The notes: generated by a model not told the origin, from the sequence alone. DNA of 64,000 nt from Candidatus Accumulibacter similis (GCA_013347225.1 CP054595.1:620001-684000); one strand, 5' to 3'; shown: positions 17,423 through 26,813, counted from the first letter of the stretch. Numbers and translations: made by a program.

Positions 17423-18685
17423 TCAGTGCTCGCGGATGCGCAGGACCCCGCTGCGCCCCCAGCCGGCAGCGGCAAGGGCCGCCAGCACCAAGTCGAGGCG
17501 TCGGCGGTCGGTGCTGTGGGTAGTCAGCATCAGCGGCACGAGCGAGCCGCCGGCGAAATCCGGGACTTCCGGCTGCAGCACCGACGCGATGCTGATGCCC
17601 TGGCTGGCGAAGCAACCGGCCACCTGCGCCAGGGTGCCCGGCCGGTCGGCAACGGCCAGCCGCAGATAGTAGCGGGAAGCGGCCGCCTGGTGGTCCGCGA
17701 ACTCGGCGACCCCGGCGAGGAAGGGATGCCCCGAAGTCGGAATCCGCGCCCGCCCCTCGCCGATGTCCAGCAAGTCGGCCAGCAGGCTCACTGACGTCGG
17801 CTCCGGACCGGCGCCCTTGCCGGCGAGAAGCTTCTCCCCGAGGCCTTTGCTTTCGCTACGGACCGCATTGCGCTCCATGCGGATCGAGGCCAGAGGATGA
17901 TTCAACGGCAGCAGAACCGCTGCCACCTCGCCATCGACGTAGCCATCGGCCGGGCGGTGGACGGCAGCGACCAGCTTGATGCGGTAGCCCATGGCCTCTG
18001 CCTGGCGGACGTCCTCGAGGGCCAGGCTGGCGATGCCCGAAGTCGGCAGCCGGCGAAAGTCGACGTAGGCGCCAAAGGCAAGGGTCGCCAGGATGCCGGC
18101 CTCGCAGGCCGCATCCTGGCCCGAGACGTCGTATCCGGGGTCGGGTTCGGCAAGACCGGGCCGCTGCGCGTCGGCCAGGCATTGCTCGTACGCTGCCCGC
18201 TCCTCGCTCATCCGCATCAGCAGGTAGTTGCTCGTCCCATTGACGATTCCTTCGAGGGCCGTGATCCGGTCGCCGTGCAGGGCTTCCTGCAGCGTCCGGA
18301 TGATCGGCATGCCGGTGCAGACGCTGGCTTCGAAACCCACCGGCAACCGGCGCTCCGCCGCCAGGGAAAAGATTTCCGGGCCGCGCTCGGCGAGGAGGTT
18401 CTTTTTCGCCGTGACCACAGCCTTCCCCTGCGCCAGCGCGCGGCTGACGATGCGCAGCGGCTCCTCGACGCCACCCAGCAACTCGACGACGACATCGCTC
18501 TGCGGATCGTCGGTCAGCGCGGCCGGACAGACAGTCAGCGGGACTGCAGCGGGGAGCTCCGGTCGCGGCTTGGCTGCGTCACTCACGAGGACGGTCTTCA
18601 GTCGCAGGTTGCGGGCAGGCGGCGAGGTGTGCAGAGGGAGGCCGGCACCGATGCTGCCCGCCGCCGCCACACCGACGGTGATCAT
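17423..18685 (-). CDS. Homoserine dehydrogenase homologue with altered active site
   Basis: A 420-residue protein with the layout of homoserine dehydrogenase: NAD-binding domain, catalytic domain ('EGIVNGTSNYLL', residues 145-156; 'EPDPGYDVSGQDAA', 180-193) and C-terminal ACT domain (from about 340, 'ADRPGTLAQVAGCFASQGIS'). Homoserine dehydrogenase reduces aspartate semialdehyde in threonine/methionine synthesis. ATG 18685 has a GAAGGG Shine-Dalgarno. Key residues differ: the catalytic Lys of 'G-x-DAA-x-K' is Glu195, the nucleotide loop is 'AAAGSIG', and the usual 'TANKALLA' is 'TAKKNLLA'. It may be a non-catalytic or repurposed paralogue, or a decaying gene. No aspartokinase or threonine synthase gene is adjacent. 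Confidence 0.75.
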   Translation of the reverse strand: MITVGVAAAGSIGAGLPLHTSPPARNLRLKTVLVSDAAKPRPELPAAVPLTVCPAALTDDPQSDVVVELLGGVEEPLRIVSRALAQGKAVVTAKKNLLAERGPEIFSLAAERRLPVGFEASVCTGMPIIRTLQEALHGDRITALEGIVNGTSNYLLMRMSEERAAYEQCLADAQRPGLAEPDPGYDVSGQDAACEAGILATLAFGAYVDFRRLPTSGIASLALEDVRQAEAMGYRIKLVAAVHRPADGYVDGEVAAVLLPLNHPLASIRMERNAVRSESKGLGEKLLAGKGAGPEPTSVSLLADLLDIGEGRARIPTSGHPFLAGVAEFADHQAAASRYYLRLAVADRPGTLAQVAGCFASQGISIASVLQPEVPDFAGGSLVPLMLTTHSTDRRRLDLVLAALAAAGWGRSGVLRIREH

Positions 18686-18875
18686 GAGCTTTTCCCTTCT
18701 TCCGGCCGCGGCGGCGCGTGCCGTCCTGCCGCAGCGGTTGCCCTCGGTCCGCAGGCCTTGTTGGTGCCGTCGCCGCCGACCCGTCGGCAACGACGCCAGC
18801 GCCCCTTCATCGCTCAGGGTCAGCGTCTGCCGGCTGCTCTACCGTCAGCCCGCGCACCCCCTGGCCAGCGGTCCT

Positions 18876-19220
18876 TCAGTCGAGCAGCCGGGCGAAGCAT
18901 TCGGGGCTGAATCCCAGCAGGAGCTGGCCGTCCACGGCGACGAGCGGGCGGCGGACCAGCGTCGGATGCGCCACCATCAGCTGCAGTGCCCGCGCCTCGT
19001 CGATCCCGGCGCGCTCGTCCTGCGACAGACGTCGCCAGGTCAGTCCGCGCGTGTTGAGCAATTCCTGCCAGCCGACACAGCGGTTCCACTCCGGCAGCCC
19101 TGCTGCCACCACCCCCGGCTGCCGGTAATCGCAGAACTCGTAGGCGACGCCATTGGCGTCGAGCCAGGCGAAGGCCTTCTTCATGGTGTCGCAATTCCGG
19201 ATGCCAAAGACTGTGATCAT
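18876..19220 (-). CDS. ArsC/Spx-family protein (YffB type)
   Basis: A 114-residue thioredoxin-fold protein beginning 'TVFGIRNCDTMKKAFAWLD' with one conserved Cys (residue 10). C-terminal 'TLVRRPLVAVDGQLLLGFSPE' matches the ArsC-like YffB group. These proteins resemble arsenate reductase but often act on glutathione-linked or unknown substrates, so arsenate reduction is not claimed. Length is usual (about 115). It is divergent from the broken DUF3592 gene. Confidence 0.85.
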   Translation of the reverse strand: MITVFGIRNCDTMKKAFAWLDANGVAYEFCDYRQPGVVAAGLPEWNRCVGWQELLNTRGLTWRRLSQDERAGIDEARALQLMVAHPTLVRRPLVAVDGQLLLGFSPECFARLLD

Positions 19221-19445
19221 TGCATCGAACCCTTGCCGATTTCCTCGGGTGCCGTATCATCGCATGGCCGTGCCGGCAGTCCAAGCCTCCTGCTCTCGTG
19301 CCGCTTTCGCTGCTGCCAGCGACCCATTCGATCAGCCGCGCGCTGCGCGCCGGGCAGCGAGCCGGAGGCACCGACGATCGGCCCCTGCACGAGGAGGCGG
19401 GCGCGTCGCGAGCGGTGGCAGGTGCAACCCGAGGAGCGCAGGATC

Positions 19446-19870
19446 ATGTCCAATGCAGCATTCCGCATGCTCGGCTGGGGGCTCGAACTGGCCGGGCTGC
19501 TTCTTCTGGTGACCGGCTGCGTGCTCGCCTGGGGGCATTGGCGGCGCCACCGGGGCTGGCGGACGGCACTGGGTACGGTGGTCGATCAGGCCGTGCGCGC
19601 GCCGACGCCCGGCAACCCGTACGCTTTCCCGGTGGTCGAGTGCACGCCGACGACGGCCGCAAGCATCGCTGCGAGTCAGATACCGGCCGCTAGGCGCGAC
19701 CGCTGGCGACAGGCACGCGGGTAGACGTCCGTCATGACCCGCTGCGGCCTGAGCGGGCGGTCGTCGATCGCTTCGCCGACCGCTGGTTCGCCGCCGCCGG
19801 CATCGTCGGCCTTGGTCTCATCGCCTTCATCGTCGGTCTGATGTTCGTCACGCTCAGCCCGCTGAGGCCG
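19446..19870 (+). pseudogene. DUF3592 membrane protein, broken by frameshift and nonsense mutation
   Basis: ATG 19446 with a GAGGAG Shine-Dalgarno starts a protein with one membrane helix (about residues 12-30), then the DUF3592-type 'GTVVDQ...YAFPVVE'. Near 19645 one base appears lost: the homologous continuation 'TADDGRKHRCESDTG' is in another frame, contains an in-frame TAG at 19691, then 'VVDRFADRWFAAAGIVGLGLI', the second membrane helix. Intact copies are single genes of 130-200 residues. The right end is approximate. Both lesions would need to be assembly errors for the gene to be functional. Confidence 0.7.
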
Positions 19871-21040
19871 GTCTGTACCGGGCCGCGATCATGGCGCGAC
19901 TATTCTCGCCGATGCCGTCTTCGGGCAGGAATGGTCAGCTGCAACTGGCCCAGATCCAGCACTCGGCGCGGCACGAGCGGTCACTTCCTTACCGGTAGCG
20001 TACCGCTGCCTCGGGGTAAGCGCAGATGCCTGAGCAACGCCAGCGTCGCGCGACTGGCGCAGTGGCAGACTCGCACGGGATCCGCCGATCGCATGCGAAT
20101 CCGGGCGTCGCCTGCGCCAGCGAATCGGCAGCGTTCTTCCTGGCCGTTTCCTGGAAAGGCGCGGACGCCGTTCCGGGGGCGTCGGTCGGCTTGTCCAGAG
20201 GTGCCAGCACCGTCTCCATGCTTCCCGGGTCGAGCACGGCAACGTGACGGGCCGATGCCCTCGCGGCCAGTACCCCGCTGGTCCCCTGAGGTGGCTACGC
20301 GCCGCGAGTCTTCTCCGGCGCATGCAGTGGCCACCCGATGATCGGCACCCACATGCAGGCGACGACGGCGAGGCCGACCATGATGCTCACGGTCAGCACC
20401 CGCCCCGCGTGCCCGCGCTGGCCAACTGGACGACGCGCGACGGCGTCAGCCGCACCAGCGGCAAGCCGCGAAGGCTGGCCCGGGTTTTCGATTCCCGGCG
20501 TTTGCCTGCCGGGTTCGCCGCCATGCCGGACTGGCCGCGCGATGCCGTGGTGGTGCTGTTCGTGCCAGAAGTCGTGGTGGTGGTGGCCGTAATTGCCGGC
20601 GTGTCCTTGGCCGACGGGCGGCCGGCTTGGCAGACGAGACGGATCGGGTAATCGACTTGGTTGCCGTGGCAGACGGCGAGGAGGGTGGTGACGTTGCACT
20701 CGGGGTGCTCGGCAGCGACGGTGAACCGCGATCGGGGTCATCCACGACCGGCGACGACTGGCGCCTTCCAAGCATCAGTCGGAGATCGATACCGCGGCCA
20801 GCGCGAAGTGGTTCCGGGACGGGAAGAAGCTGCAACGACGGCCCGGGTTACTGGCTCCATCGGGCGCTCTACAAGGTCGCCGCGTCCGATCTGGCCTGTG
20901 TCCGCATCGGAGGCCGGAGAACGAAAGCGCGAACACGCGGGCGTACATCCGCGCCCTGGCCACTCGGTTTCGGTTGCGCCAGGTTTACGGTGTGGGTGAC
21001 GTGCTGACGACCGCAACCGGCGCGTCGGCAAACATGTTCC
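19871..21040. other. Degraded intergenic region without a supportable gene
   Basis: About 1.2 kb in which no frame gives a convincing protein. On the minus strand near 20295-20400 there is a hydrophobic segment ('VLTVSIMVGLAVVACMWVPII') followed by a stop, perhaps the tail of a lost membrane protein. Open frames here are composition artefacts of high GC. Confidence 0.6.
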
Positions 21041-21041
21041 A

Positions 21042-21637
21042 AGCTCCGTTCAGAAACGAGACGGATCGCGAGCCAGCTTGCAAAGCTTCTGCACAGCCGG
21101 GGCTTCAGCTTGCTGCTGAACTGGCAGCCGCCGGATGCACGACGCGATGCCGGCGAAGTCGACGTCATCGCAGGCCTCGACGGCCACCTGCTCGTCTTCG
21201 AGGTCAAGTCGGCCTATGTCAGGCGGTCAACACACGAGGGCCGGTTGCACGACCACGACGCTGCGCAAGGTGGGTCTACAGCTTGGGCGAACGGTAAACG
21301 CCTCGAAAGTGCTGCTGGGAAGGGACGCCGAACTCCGCACGGCGCTGGGTTTCGATCAGGACCCCCTGCGTGCCTGCGCCATGGAGGGATCGCGGATACA
21401 TCCATCGAGTCAGATCACGAGCGCTTCAACGGTTTCCTCAAGGTGTCGCTGGAGGGGATGATCGTGGCGCTGCGCGACGACCGGAGTCTGCTGAACGATC
21501 CCGAAGGGCTGATCTTCGGGCAACCGCCCGCCGAGACCACGCGCGTTGATCGGCACGTGCGCGCAAGTCTGTACCCGGCAGGGTGCAATCCCGATGGGTT
21601 CGTTTCGGTCGTCGAGGGCAAGATGGACTGGGAGTAG
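21042..21637 (+). pseudogene. PD-(D/E)XK-like nuclease remnant, frameshifted
   Basis: Three pieces in two frames give one coherent protein. About 21059-21250 reads 'RIASQLAKLLHSRGFSLLLN' then 'GEVDVIAGLDGHLLVFEVKS', the D...E-x-K pattern of restriction-like nucleases. Frame +1, about 21250-21390, reads 'TLRKVGLQLGRTVNASKVLL' then 'ALGFDQDPL'. Back in the first frame from about 21390 it reads 'DTSIESDHERFNGFLKVSLE' then 'ALRDDRSLLNDPEGL', ending at 21637. The N-terminal part is missing or unrecognisable. Family assignment is by motif only. Confidence 0.55.
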
Positions 21638-21754
21638 CTCTGGCGCCGTGTCCCGCACTACGGAGCAAAGACTCGGTCGCCTCGCGGTGCGCACCCTGCT
21701 GCTCGGCCCGACGTCATCGCCATTGTGACGCCCTGGCAGCAGCCCACCGTTTCG

Positions 21755-22200
21755 TCAGGCTCCGATGCGCACCTGAAGCGGATGGACAGGGATCGTACCA
21801 TCCTGGTGCAGCGGGAACACGAAGCCATTGCCGTCGATGCGGATGGCCGGGATTCCCTTGACGACGGATGCGCTCCAGCTCGATGTCGGCGACGACTCCG
21901 AGCGGTTGTCCGCCGTCACTCACCAGCGAAGCGACGAAGGTCACGAGCGGTGTCGACGCCGCGTCCTGGCAGGGCTTGGTGACGATGACGCGCGCCTCAC
22001 CGGCGCTGGTTGCATCCTCGTACCGTCGCCGCGCCGTCGGATCGTATCCCGGCGGCAGCTGCTGCAGTTCGGAAATTGCCGTCCGCCGTTTGGCTGGTCG
22101 GCGCCGGTAAGGTTGAAGCGCCAGTGCCAGCCAGCAGGCTGAACTCCCTCTCGGCGTCGGCCCCAAAGATCGCCGGTTTCGCCGCGCGCACGAGCCAACG
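21755..22200 (-). pseudogene. dCache sensor-domain fragment (chemoreceptor/sensor remnant)
   Basis: On the minus strand 'ELQQLPPGYDPTARRRYEDA' then 'VIVTKPCQDAAS' and 'GGQPLGVVADIELERI' match the ligand-binding dCache domain of chemotaxis receptors and sensor kinases. After a one-base shift near 21850 the homology continues as 'VVKGIPAIRIDGNGFVFPLH' and 'QDGTIPVHP' and stops at 21755. No membrane helices, HAMP or signalling domain are present, so this is a truncated relic. Confidence 0.6.
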
Positions 22201-22258
22201 CTAGGCGGCGACCGATTCGGCGATGGCAAACGCGTAGCTGGCGGCAGCGTCCGGCGCG

Positions 22259-23452
22259 TCAACCCCCGACGGTGTTCTCCCGCAACCGTACCGGCTGACG
22301 AGCCAGCGTGCGCACCATCGCCAGCAGCTCCCGTCCGACGTTGCCCAGCTGTTCGCTGCTGCTTGCTTGCGGCGCGTTGAGCTGGCGCAGGTAGCGGCCG
22401 CTGCAGCGGTAGGTCGGGGCATACGCCTCGTGGGGCTCCAGCGGTCGCCAATCGGCAGCGGGCTGGCTGCTGCACGGCGGCCTGCCAGCTTCGACCGGGT
22501 CGCTCCAGGCAACCAGCGCCGGCGCGTAGACCGGCCGCTGCACGGGGTGCCCGGGCAGCCAGCCCCAGGCACCGCGAAAGCAGGCCCAGCGCCCGTAATG
22601 GAAGGGGGCGAAGGCCCAGGGTTCACGGCCGATCCAGGTCCAGCCCCACGGATCCAGCCATGCCCAGCTGCCGGAGCGGTAAGGCGCCCAGTCGGCGGGC
22701 AGGTTGCGCGGGAACCACACGGCGCCGTACGCCTGGGTCTCGTACCAGTCGCCGTGCCTGGCGAGGTCGCCTGCCCCGGTCAGTTGCGGCGACACATGGC
22801 GGAACGCATCGGTTGCCCGGGACGAGCTTTCGCAAGCGAGACTCCCGCGCGCGAACTCGTCACTGATCGCCGCCACGCTCTGGTGTTCGGCGTCGCCATC
22901 GCCATGCAGGCAAAGCGTCTTCCCGGCGGCAATGAACCACGAGCGGTCGCCGGCGGTACAGCGCAGCACTCCCTCGCTGGCGGTTGCCGCGATGCTGTCG
23001 CAGCCGACAGTGAACCGGTAGCTGCCGGCCTCGCACAATCCGACACGCAGCCCGCCACATTCGATCGCAAACTGTCTCGCCATCTCCAGCGACCTGCAGC
23101 GGGCGATCAGGCTGCCCGTCCGCAGGCGCAGGACGATCTGTTGGTCGTCGAGCCGGACAAACGCGAGAACGCTGTCGGCATCGAGTTGCAGAAGGGTGGA
23201 GCCAATCTCGACCTCGGCGCTACCGCCGGCGCCGGTTGACAGGAGATCGCCGCCCTGCAGTGGCCAGTTGCCGATCGCAGGCTCGGCCCCGCGGCCCGCG
23301 GCACGCGACAGGGAAACCGGGCCGGCGGTCCGGGCGATCCGGCCCACCCGTGCGACGGGGTCGGCGGCGGCCGGCCATACGGTCCGCAGCGACAGAAGCG
23401 GGCGGAGCAGCGAGCGACCGCAGCGCTGCCGATTGTGCGGTTGATGAAGCAT
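22259..23452 (-). CDS. FecR-domain protein with DUF6600-type aromatic repeat region
   Basis: A 397-residue probable periplasmic protein. An N-terminal weakly hydrophobic leader is followed by a FecR-like domain (about residues 30-150: 'GPVSL', 'LQGGDLLSTGAGGSAEVEIG'). A tryptophan-rich region (about 240-330) with 'WAWLDPWGWTWIGREPWAFA' and 'PFHYGRW' is the DUF6600 pattern seen in many betaproteobacterial proteins of unknown function. ATG 23452 has GGAAGGAAGAG upstream. The signal peptide core is interrupted by Arg and Pro, so export is uncertain. No sigma factor/TonB receptor pair is adjacent, which argues against a classic iron regulator. Confidence 0.75.
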   Translation of the reverse strand: MLHQPHNRQRCGRSLLRPLLSLRTVWPAAADPVARVGRIARTAGPVSLSRAAGRGAEPAIGNWPLQGGDLLSTGAGGSAEVEIGSTLLQLDADSVLAFVRLDDQQIVLRLRTGSLIARCRSLEMARQFAIECGGLRVGLCEAGSYRFTVGCDSIAATASEGVLRCTAGDRSWFIAAGKTLCLHGDGDAEHQSVAAISDEFARGSLACESSSRATDAFRHVSPQLTGAGDLARHGDWYETQAYGAVWFPRNLPADWAPYRSGSWAWLDPWGWTWIGREPWAFAPFHYGRWACFRGAWGWLPGHPVQRPVYAPALVAWSDPVEAGRPPCSSQPAADWRPLEPHEAYAPTYRCSGRYLRQLNAPQASSSEQLGNVGRELLAMVRTLARQPVRLRENTVGG

Positions 23453-23701
23453 GGCTCTTCCTTCCGTGTACACCGGCTGGACATCTGCCGGTGAGACAAA
23501 CAACGCTCACGATGCCATTTTGGGCGACTGCCGCTGACAGTCCGTTACAAAAGTCGCACAATGCTTGCGGGAAACTGCTGCTGCCAGCTTCGCTGGCAGC
23601 AAAGGGGGCGCCGGACAGCCGGCTCCCTCCGTGCGCTGCTGTCGGCCGGACGATCGTTGTCCGCTGCCAGCAGTGGGCGCGCACCTTGCAGGAGCATGCT
23701 C

Positions 23702-24757
23702 ATGAACAGTGCGGGCGCTGCCGCCACCGACGACCAGAGCACGGCCGTGCGGCCGCTTGTCGGCAGCGATCGGGCGTCGATTCCGCGCAGTACGCTGCCT
23801 GGCGGAGCGGTTGCCGACGTCGGGTCGGGCGCTGACCTGCGCGTCGACACCGCTCGGCGGATGCGCGCGCCGGCAGCGCCAGCGACCAGCGTCCCGGATG
23901 GCTTCGCCGACATCGGCTGGGAGTCCGGCGGGCAGGCCATCGGCCGGCTCGCCGGGCAGGTGCGAGGCGTACCGGTCGTCGTGCTGTCCGGCGCCGGCCT
24001 GAGCACGGCCAGTGGCATCCCGGCGTATCGCGACCGCCATGGGCAGTGGCAGCAGCCCACGCCGATCCAGCATCGGGACTTCCTGACGGCAGCGTCGGTG
24101 CGCCAGCGGTACTGGGCACGCAGCTTCGTCGGCTGGCCACGCATCGGGCTGGCCAGTCCGGCGGTGGGGCATCGGGTCCTGAGCGGGATGGAGCAGCGGG
24201 GGATCGTCTCCTCGGTCATCACGCAGAATGTCGATGGCCTGCATCAGAAGGCCGGTAGCCGGCGGGTGATCGAGTTGCATGGCGGCATCGACAGGGTGCT
24301 GTGTCTCGCCTGCGGACAGCATTTTGCGCGCGCCGCGGTACAGCAGTGGCTTCAGGAGGCGAACCCGGAGGCGGCATCCGCCGCCGACCGCTCCGCGCCG
24401 CACGGCGACGCCCAGGTGACCGATCCCCTCGTCAGAACGTTCCGGGTGCCCGCCTGCCCGGACTGCGGCGGCATACTGAAGCCGGACGTCGTCTTCTTTG
24501 GCGACAGCGTTCCTCGCGATCGACTCGCCGCGGCGACGCAGGCGATCGACGCGGCGCAGGCATTGCTGGTCGTCGGTTCATCGCTGATGGTCTACTCGGG
24601 GTTCCGCCTCGCCGACTACGCGCATCGGCAGGGCAGGCCGGTTCTGGCGATCAATCGCGGAGTGACGCGGGCCGACCACCTCCTCGCACTCAACATCGAC
24701 GGTGACTGCGGGCTCGTACTCGAGCTGCTGGCACTCGCCATCCAGCGACGTGCTTAG
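23702..24757 (+). CDS. Sir2-family NAD-dependent protein deacylase
   Basis: A 351-residue sirtuin. Motifs: GAGLSTASGIPAYR (97-110), TQNVDGLH (174-181), catalytic His in ELHG (193), zinc cysteines C201/C204 and C252/C255, then 'LKPDVVFFGD' and 'VGSSLMVYS'. It removes acyl groups from lysines using NAD. ATG 23702 has GGAG 7 bases upstream and gives an N-terminal extension of about 75 residues without recognised homology; a later start (near residue 54) is possible. Its TAG stop overlaps the hoxW stop on the other strand by 3 bases. Confidence 0.9.
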   Translation: MNSAGAAATDDQSTAVRPLVGSDRASIPRSTLPGGAVADVGSGADLRVDTARRMRAPAAPATSVPDGFADIGWESGGQAIGRLAGQVRGVPVVVLSGAGLSTASGIPAYRDRHGQWQQPTPIQHRDFLTAASVRQRYWARSFVGWPRIGLASPAVGHRVLSGMEQRGIVSSVITQNVDGLHQKAGSRRVIELHGGIDRVLCLACGQHFARAAVQQWLQEANPEAASAADRSAPHGDAQVTDPLVRTFRVPACPDCGGILKPDVVFFGDSVPRDRLAAATQAIDAAQALLVVGSSLMVYSGFRLADYAHRQGRPVLAINRGVTRADHLLALNIDGDCGLVLELLALAIQRRA

Positions 24758-25281
24758 CGGGCGGCGCCCGCCGACTGCGGCGCGTGGCGTTGGACGAGCG
24801 TCTGCCAGTGCGCGGCGCTGGCAGCGCCGCACAGGTTCTGCAGCAACGCGAAGGCCGCCTCGGCGTGCGCGAGCGCGCGGCAGCACGGAGCCGCGCCCAG
24901 CTCGAAACGCTCACCGCGGACGGCGAGAACGAAGGCGGCGGGTGGCGGATCGCTGCTGATGCGGGCGAGGACCGAAAGCAGCGCCGCTGGCGACAGCGCA
25001 TGCGAGCCCGGTCCGACATGGCCGTTCGCCTGCACCGGTTCGAAGACGAACGGTGCCGGCGTCATGGCGCCCGCGTCGATGAACAGGGCCAGTTCGCGGC
25101 CGGCAAGATCGAGCGCGTGTTCGATCTGCCACTGGAAATCGCCGATCAGTTCATGGCGCCCGTCCAGACCGGTCGCCAGCAGCCAGGCGTGCAGTCGTTC
25201 GAGCAGCAGCGGCCCGAGCGCGTCGTCGCCACGGCTCGGGTTGCCGCAGGCGAGGACGACGACCGGGGCGCGCGTCACCAT
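24754..25281 (-). CDS. hoxW: Hydrogenase maturation protease
   Basis: A 175-residue protein of the HycI/HybD/HoxW endopeptidase family. The N-terminal motif 'VVVLACGNPSRGDDALGP' and the Asp in 'ALFIDAGAM' supply nickel-sensing acidic residues. It removes the C-terminal peptide of the hydrogenase large subunit after nickel insertion. It is the last gene of the hox operon, 15 bases after hoxH, and its direct substrate is the HoxH precursor encoded there. Confidence 0.9.
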   Translation of the reverse strand: MVTRAPVVVLACGNPSRGDDALGPLLLERLHAWLLATGLDGRHELIGDFQWQIEHALDLAGRELALFIDAGAMTPAPFVFEPVQANGHVGPGSHALSPAALLSVLARISSDPPPAAFVLAVRGERFELGAAPCCRALAHAEAAFALLQNLCGAASAAHWQTLVQRHAPQSAGAAR

Positions 25282-25296
25282 CGCTGCGGTTCCGCT

Positions 25297-26805
25297 TCAG
25301 GCAGCGCCGGCGGCGGACGACAGGCAGGTCGGCGCAGCGGCCTGTCGCCCGATCACCCGTCCGGACGCATCCTGCAGCTCGACCTGCAGAGGCATCCTGC
25401 CCAGCGCGTGCGTGGCGCACGACAGGCAGGGATCGAAACAGCGGATCGCCACCTCGATGTGGTTGAGCAGGCTTTCGGTCAGTTCGTGGCCGTTCAGGTA
25501 GCGCTGCGCGACCCGACGCACGGCCTCGTTCATCGGCTGGTTGTTGTGCGTCGTCGAAACGATCAGGTTGCACATCGTCACCAGATCGTCGTCGTCGACC
25601 CGGTAATGGTGAATCAGCGTGCCACGCGGCGCCTCGATGACGCCGACACCTTCGTGGTGACGTGTCCCGCTGCTCCGCAGCTCGCCGCCCGAGAGGTCGT
25701 CATCGTGCAGCAGATCCTTGATCGCTTCGGCGGCGTGCAGCATCTCGATCATCCGCGCCCAGTGGTAGGCCAGCGGCGCGTGGACAATCCGGCCGCCGCC
25801 GTGGGCGATGAACTCGCGCCGCTCGGCTTCCGCCAGTGGCGTCGCGATCACGTCGCAGTTCTGGATGCGGGCCAGCGGGCCGACCTTGTACCAGCCTTCC
25901 TGCGGTCCGATGGCGGTGAGAAACGGGAACTTCATGTAGCTCCAGGGTTTCACTTCCTCGCCGATCAGCTCGGCATAGCTGCGGCTGTGGACGGCGTCGG
26001 CGAGCAGCCGACCATCGGCGTCACGGGCCCGCAGGCGGCCCTCGTAGAAATCGAGCACACCACCGGCGCCGACGATGGAGAGCAGATTCGAGCGACAGGT
26101 TCCGAACTCGTCGTAGAGCCCCGGATCGGCGGCATGCAGCCGCTTGACGAGTTGCACGGCCTGCCGGCTCCAAGCGATGATCTGGTAGATCTCGCCCAGC
26201 AGCTCGGTACGCTCGGCGCGGCTCAGCGCGCGGTTGACGCCGCCGGGAACGGCACCGGTACCGTGCACGCGCTTGCCGGCGGTGAGGCGGATGACTTCCT
26301 GGCCGAAGCGGCGCAGCAGGACCCCTTGGCGGGCGATTTCTGGATGTGCGGCGGCGATGCCGACGATGTTGCGCCGACCGGCGTCGCTGGCGAAGCCGAA
26401 GAGCAGATCGGGCGACGAGAGGTGGAAGAAATGCAGCGCATGCGACTGCAGGATCTGTCCGGCGTGCATCAGCCGACGCAGCTTCTCGGCGGTCGGCGGC
26501 AGATCGTCGGCGCCGACGACGTGGTCAAGCGCCTTCGCCGCCGCCAGGTGATGCGACACCGGGCAGATGCCACACAGGCGCTGCACCATCACCGGCACCT
26601 CCCAGTAGGGGCGCCCCTGGATGAACTTCTCGAAGCCGCGGAACTCGACGATGTGCAACCGCGCCTGCTGCACTTGGCCGGCGTCGTCGAGCAGCAGAGT
26701 GACCTTGCCGTGCCCTTCGACGCGCGACAGCGGGTCGAGGGCAACCCGCCGCAGGCTGCCGCCGTCGGTGGGCGCGGTTTCCAGGGGGAAAGCCGTCGTC
26801 GCCAT
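25297..26805 (-). CDS. hoxH: NAD-linked [NiFe] hydrogenase large subunit HoxH
   Basis: A 502-residue catalytic subunit of a group 3d bidirectional hydrogenase. The four nickel-iron cysteines are in 'RLCGICPVSH' (C78, C81) and C-terminal 'DPCLSCATHAL'. About 35 residues follow the last motif and should be removed by HoxW after its histidine. ATG 26805 is used because family homology begins near residue 20; the open frame extends upstream through hoxY only as a shadow. It partners HoxY as the hydrogenase module and reacts H2 with 2 H+ and 2 e-. Confidence 0.95.
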   Translation of the reverse strand: MATTAFPLETAPTDGGSLRRVALDPLSRVEGHGKVTLLLDDAGQVQQARLHIVEFRGFEKFIQGRPYWEVPVMVQRLCGICPVSHHLAAAKALDHVVGADDLPPTAEKLRRLMHAGQILQSHALHFFHLSSPDLLFGFASDAGRRNIVGIAAAHPEIARQGVLLRRFGQEVIRLTAGKRVHGTGAVPGGVNRALSRAERTELLGEIYQIIAWSRQAVQLVKRLHAADPGLYDEFGTCRSNLLSIVGAGGVLDFYEGRLRARDADGRLLADAVHSRSYAELIGEEVKPWSYMKFPFLTAIGPQEGWYKVGPLARIQNCDVIATPLAEAERREFIAHGGGRIVHAPLAYHWARMIEMLHAAEAIKDLLHDDDLSGGELRSSGTRHHEGVGVIEAPRGTLIHHYRVDDDDLVTMCNLIVSTTHNNQPMNEAVRRVAQRYLNGHELTESLLNHIEVAIRCFDPCLSCATHALGRMPLQVELQDASGRVIGRQAAAPTCLSSAAGAA

Positions 26806-26813
26806 GTGCGCGT

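Noticed and set aside
23507..24403. Minus-strand frame opposite the sirtuin
   Set aside because: The plus strand has all sirtuin motifs; the minus frame has none.
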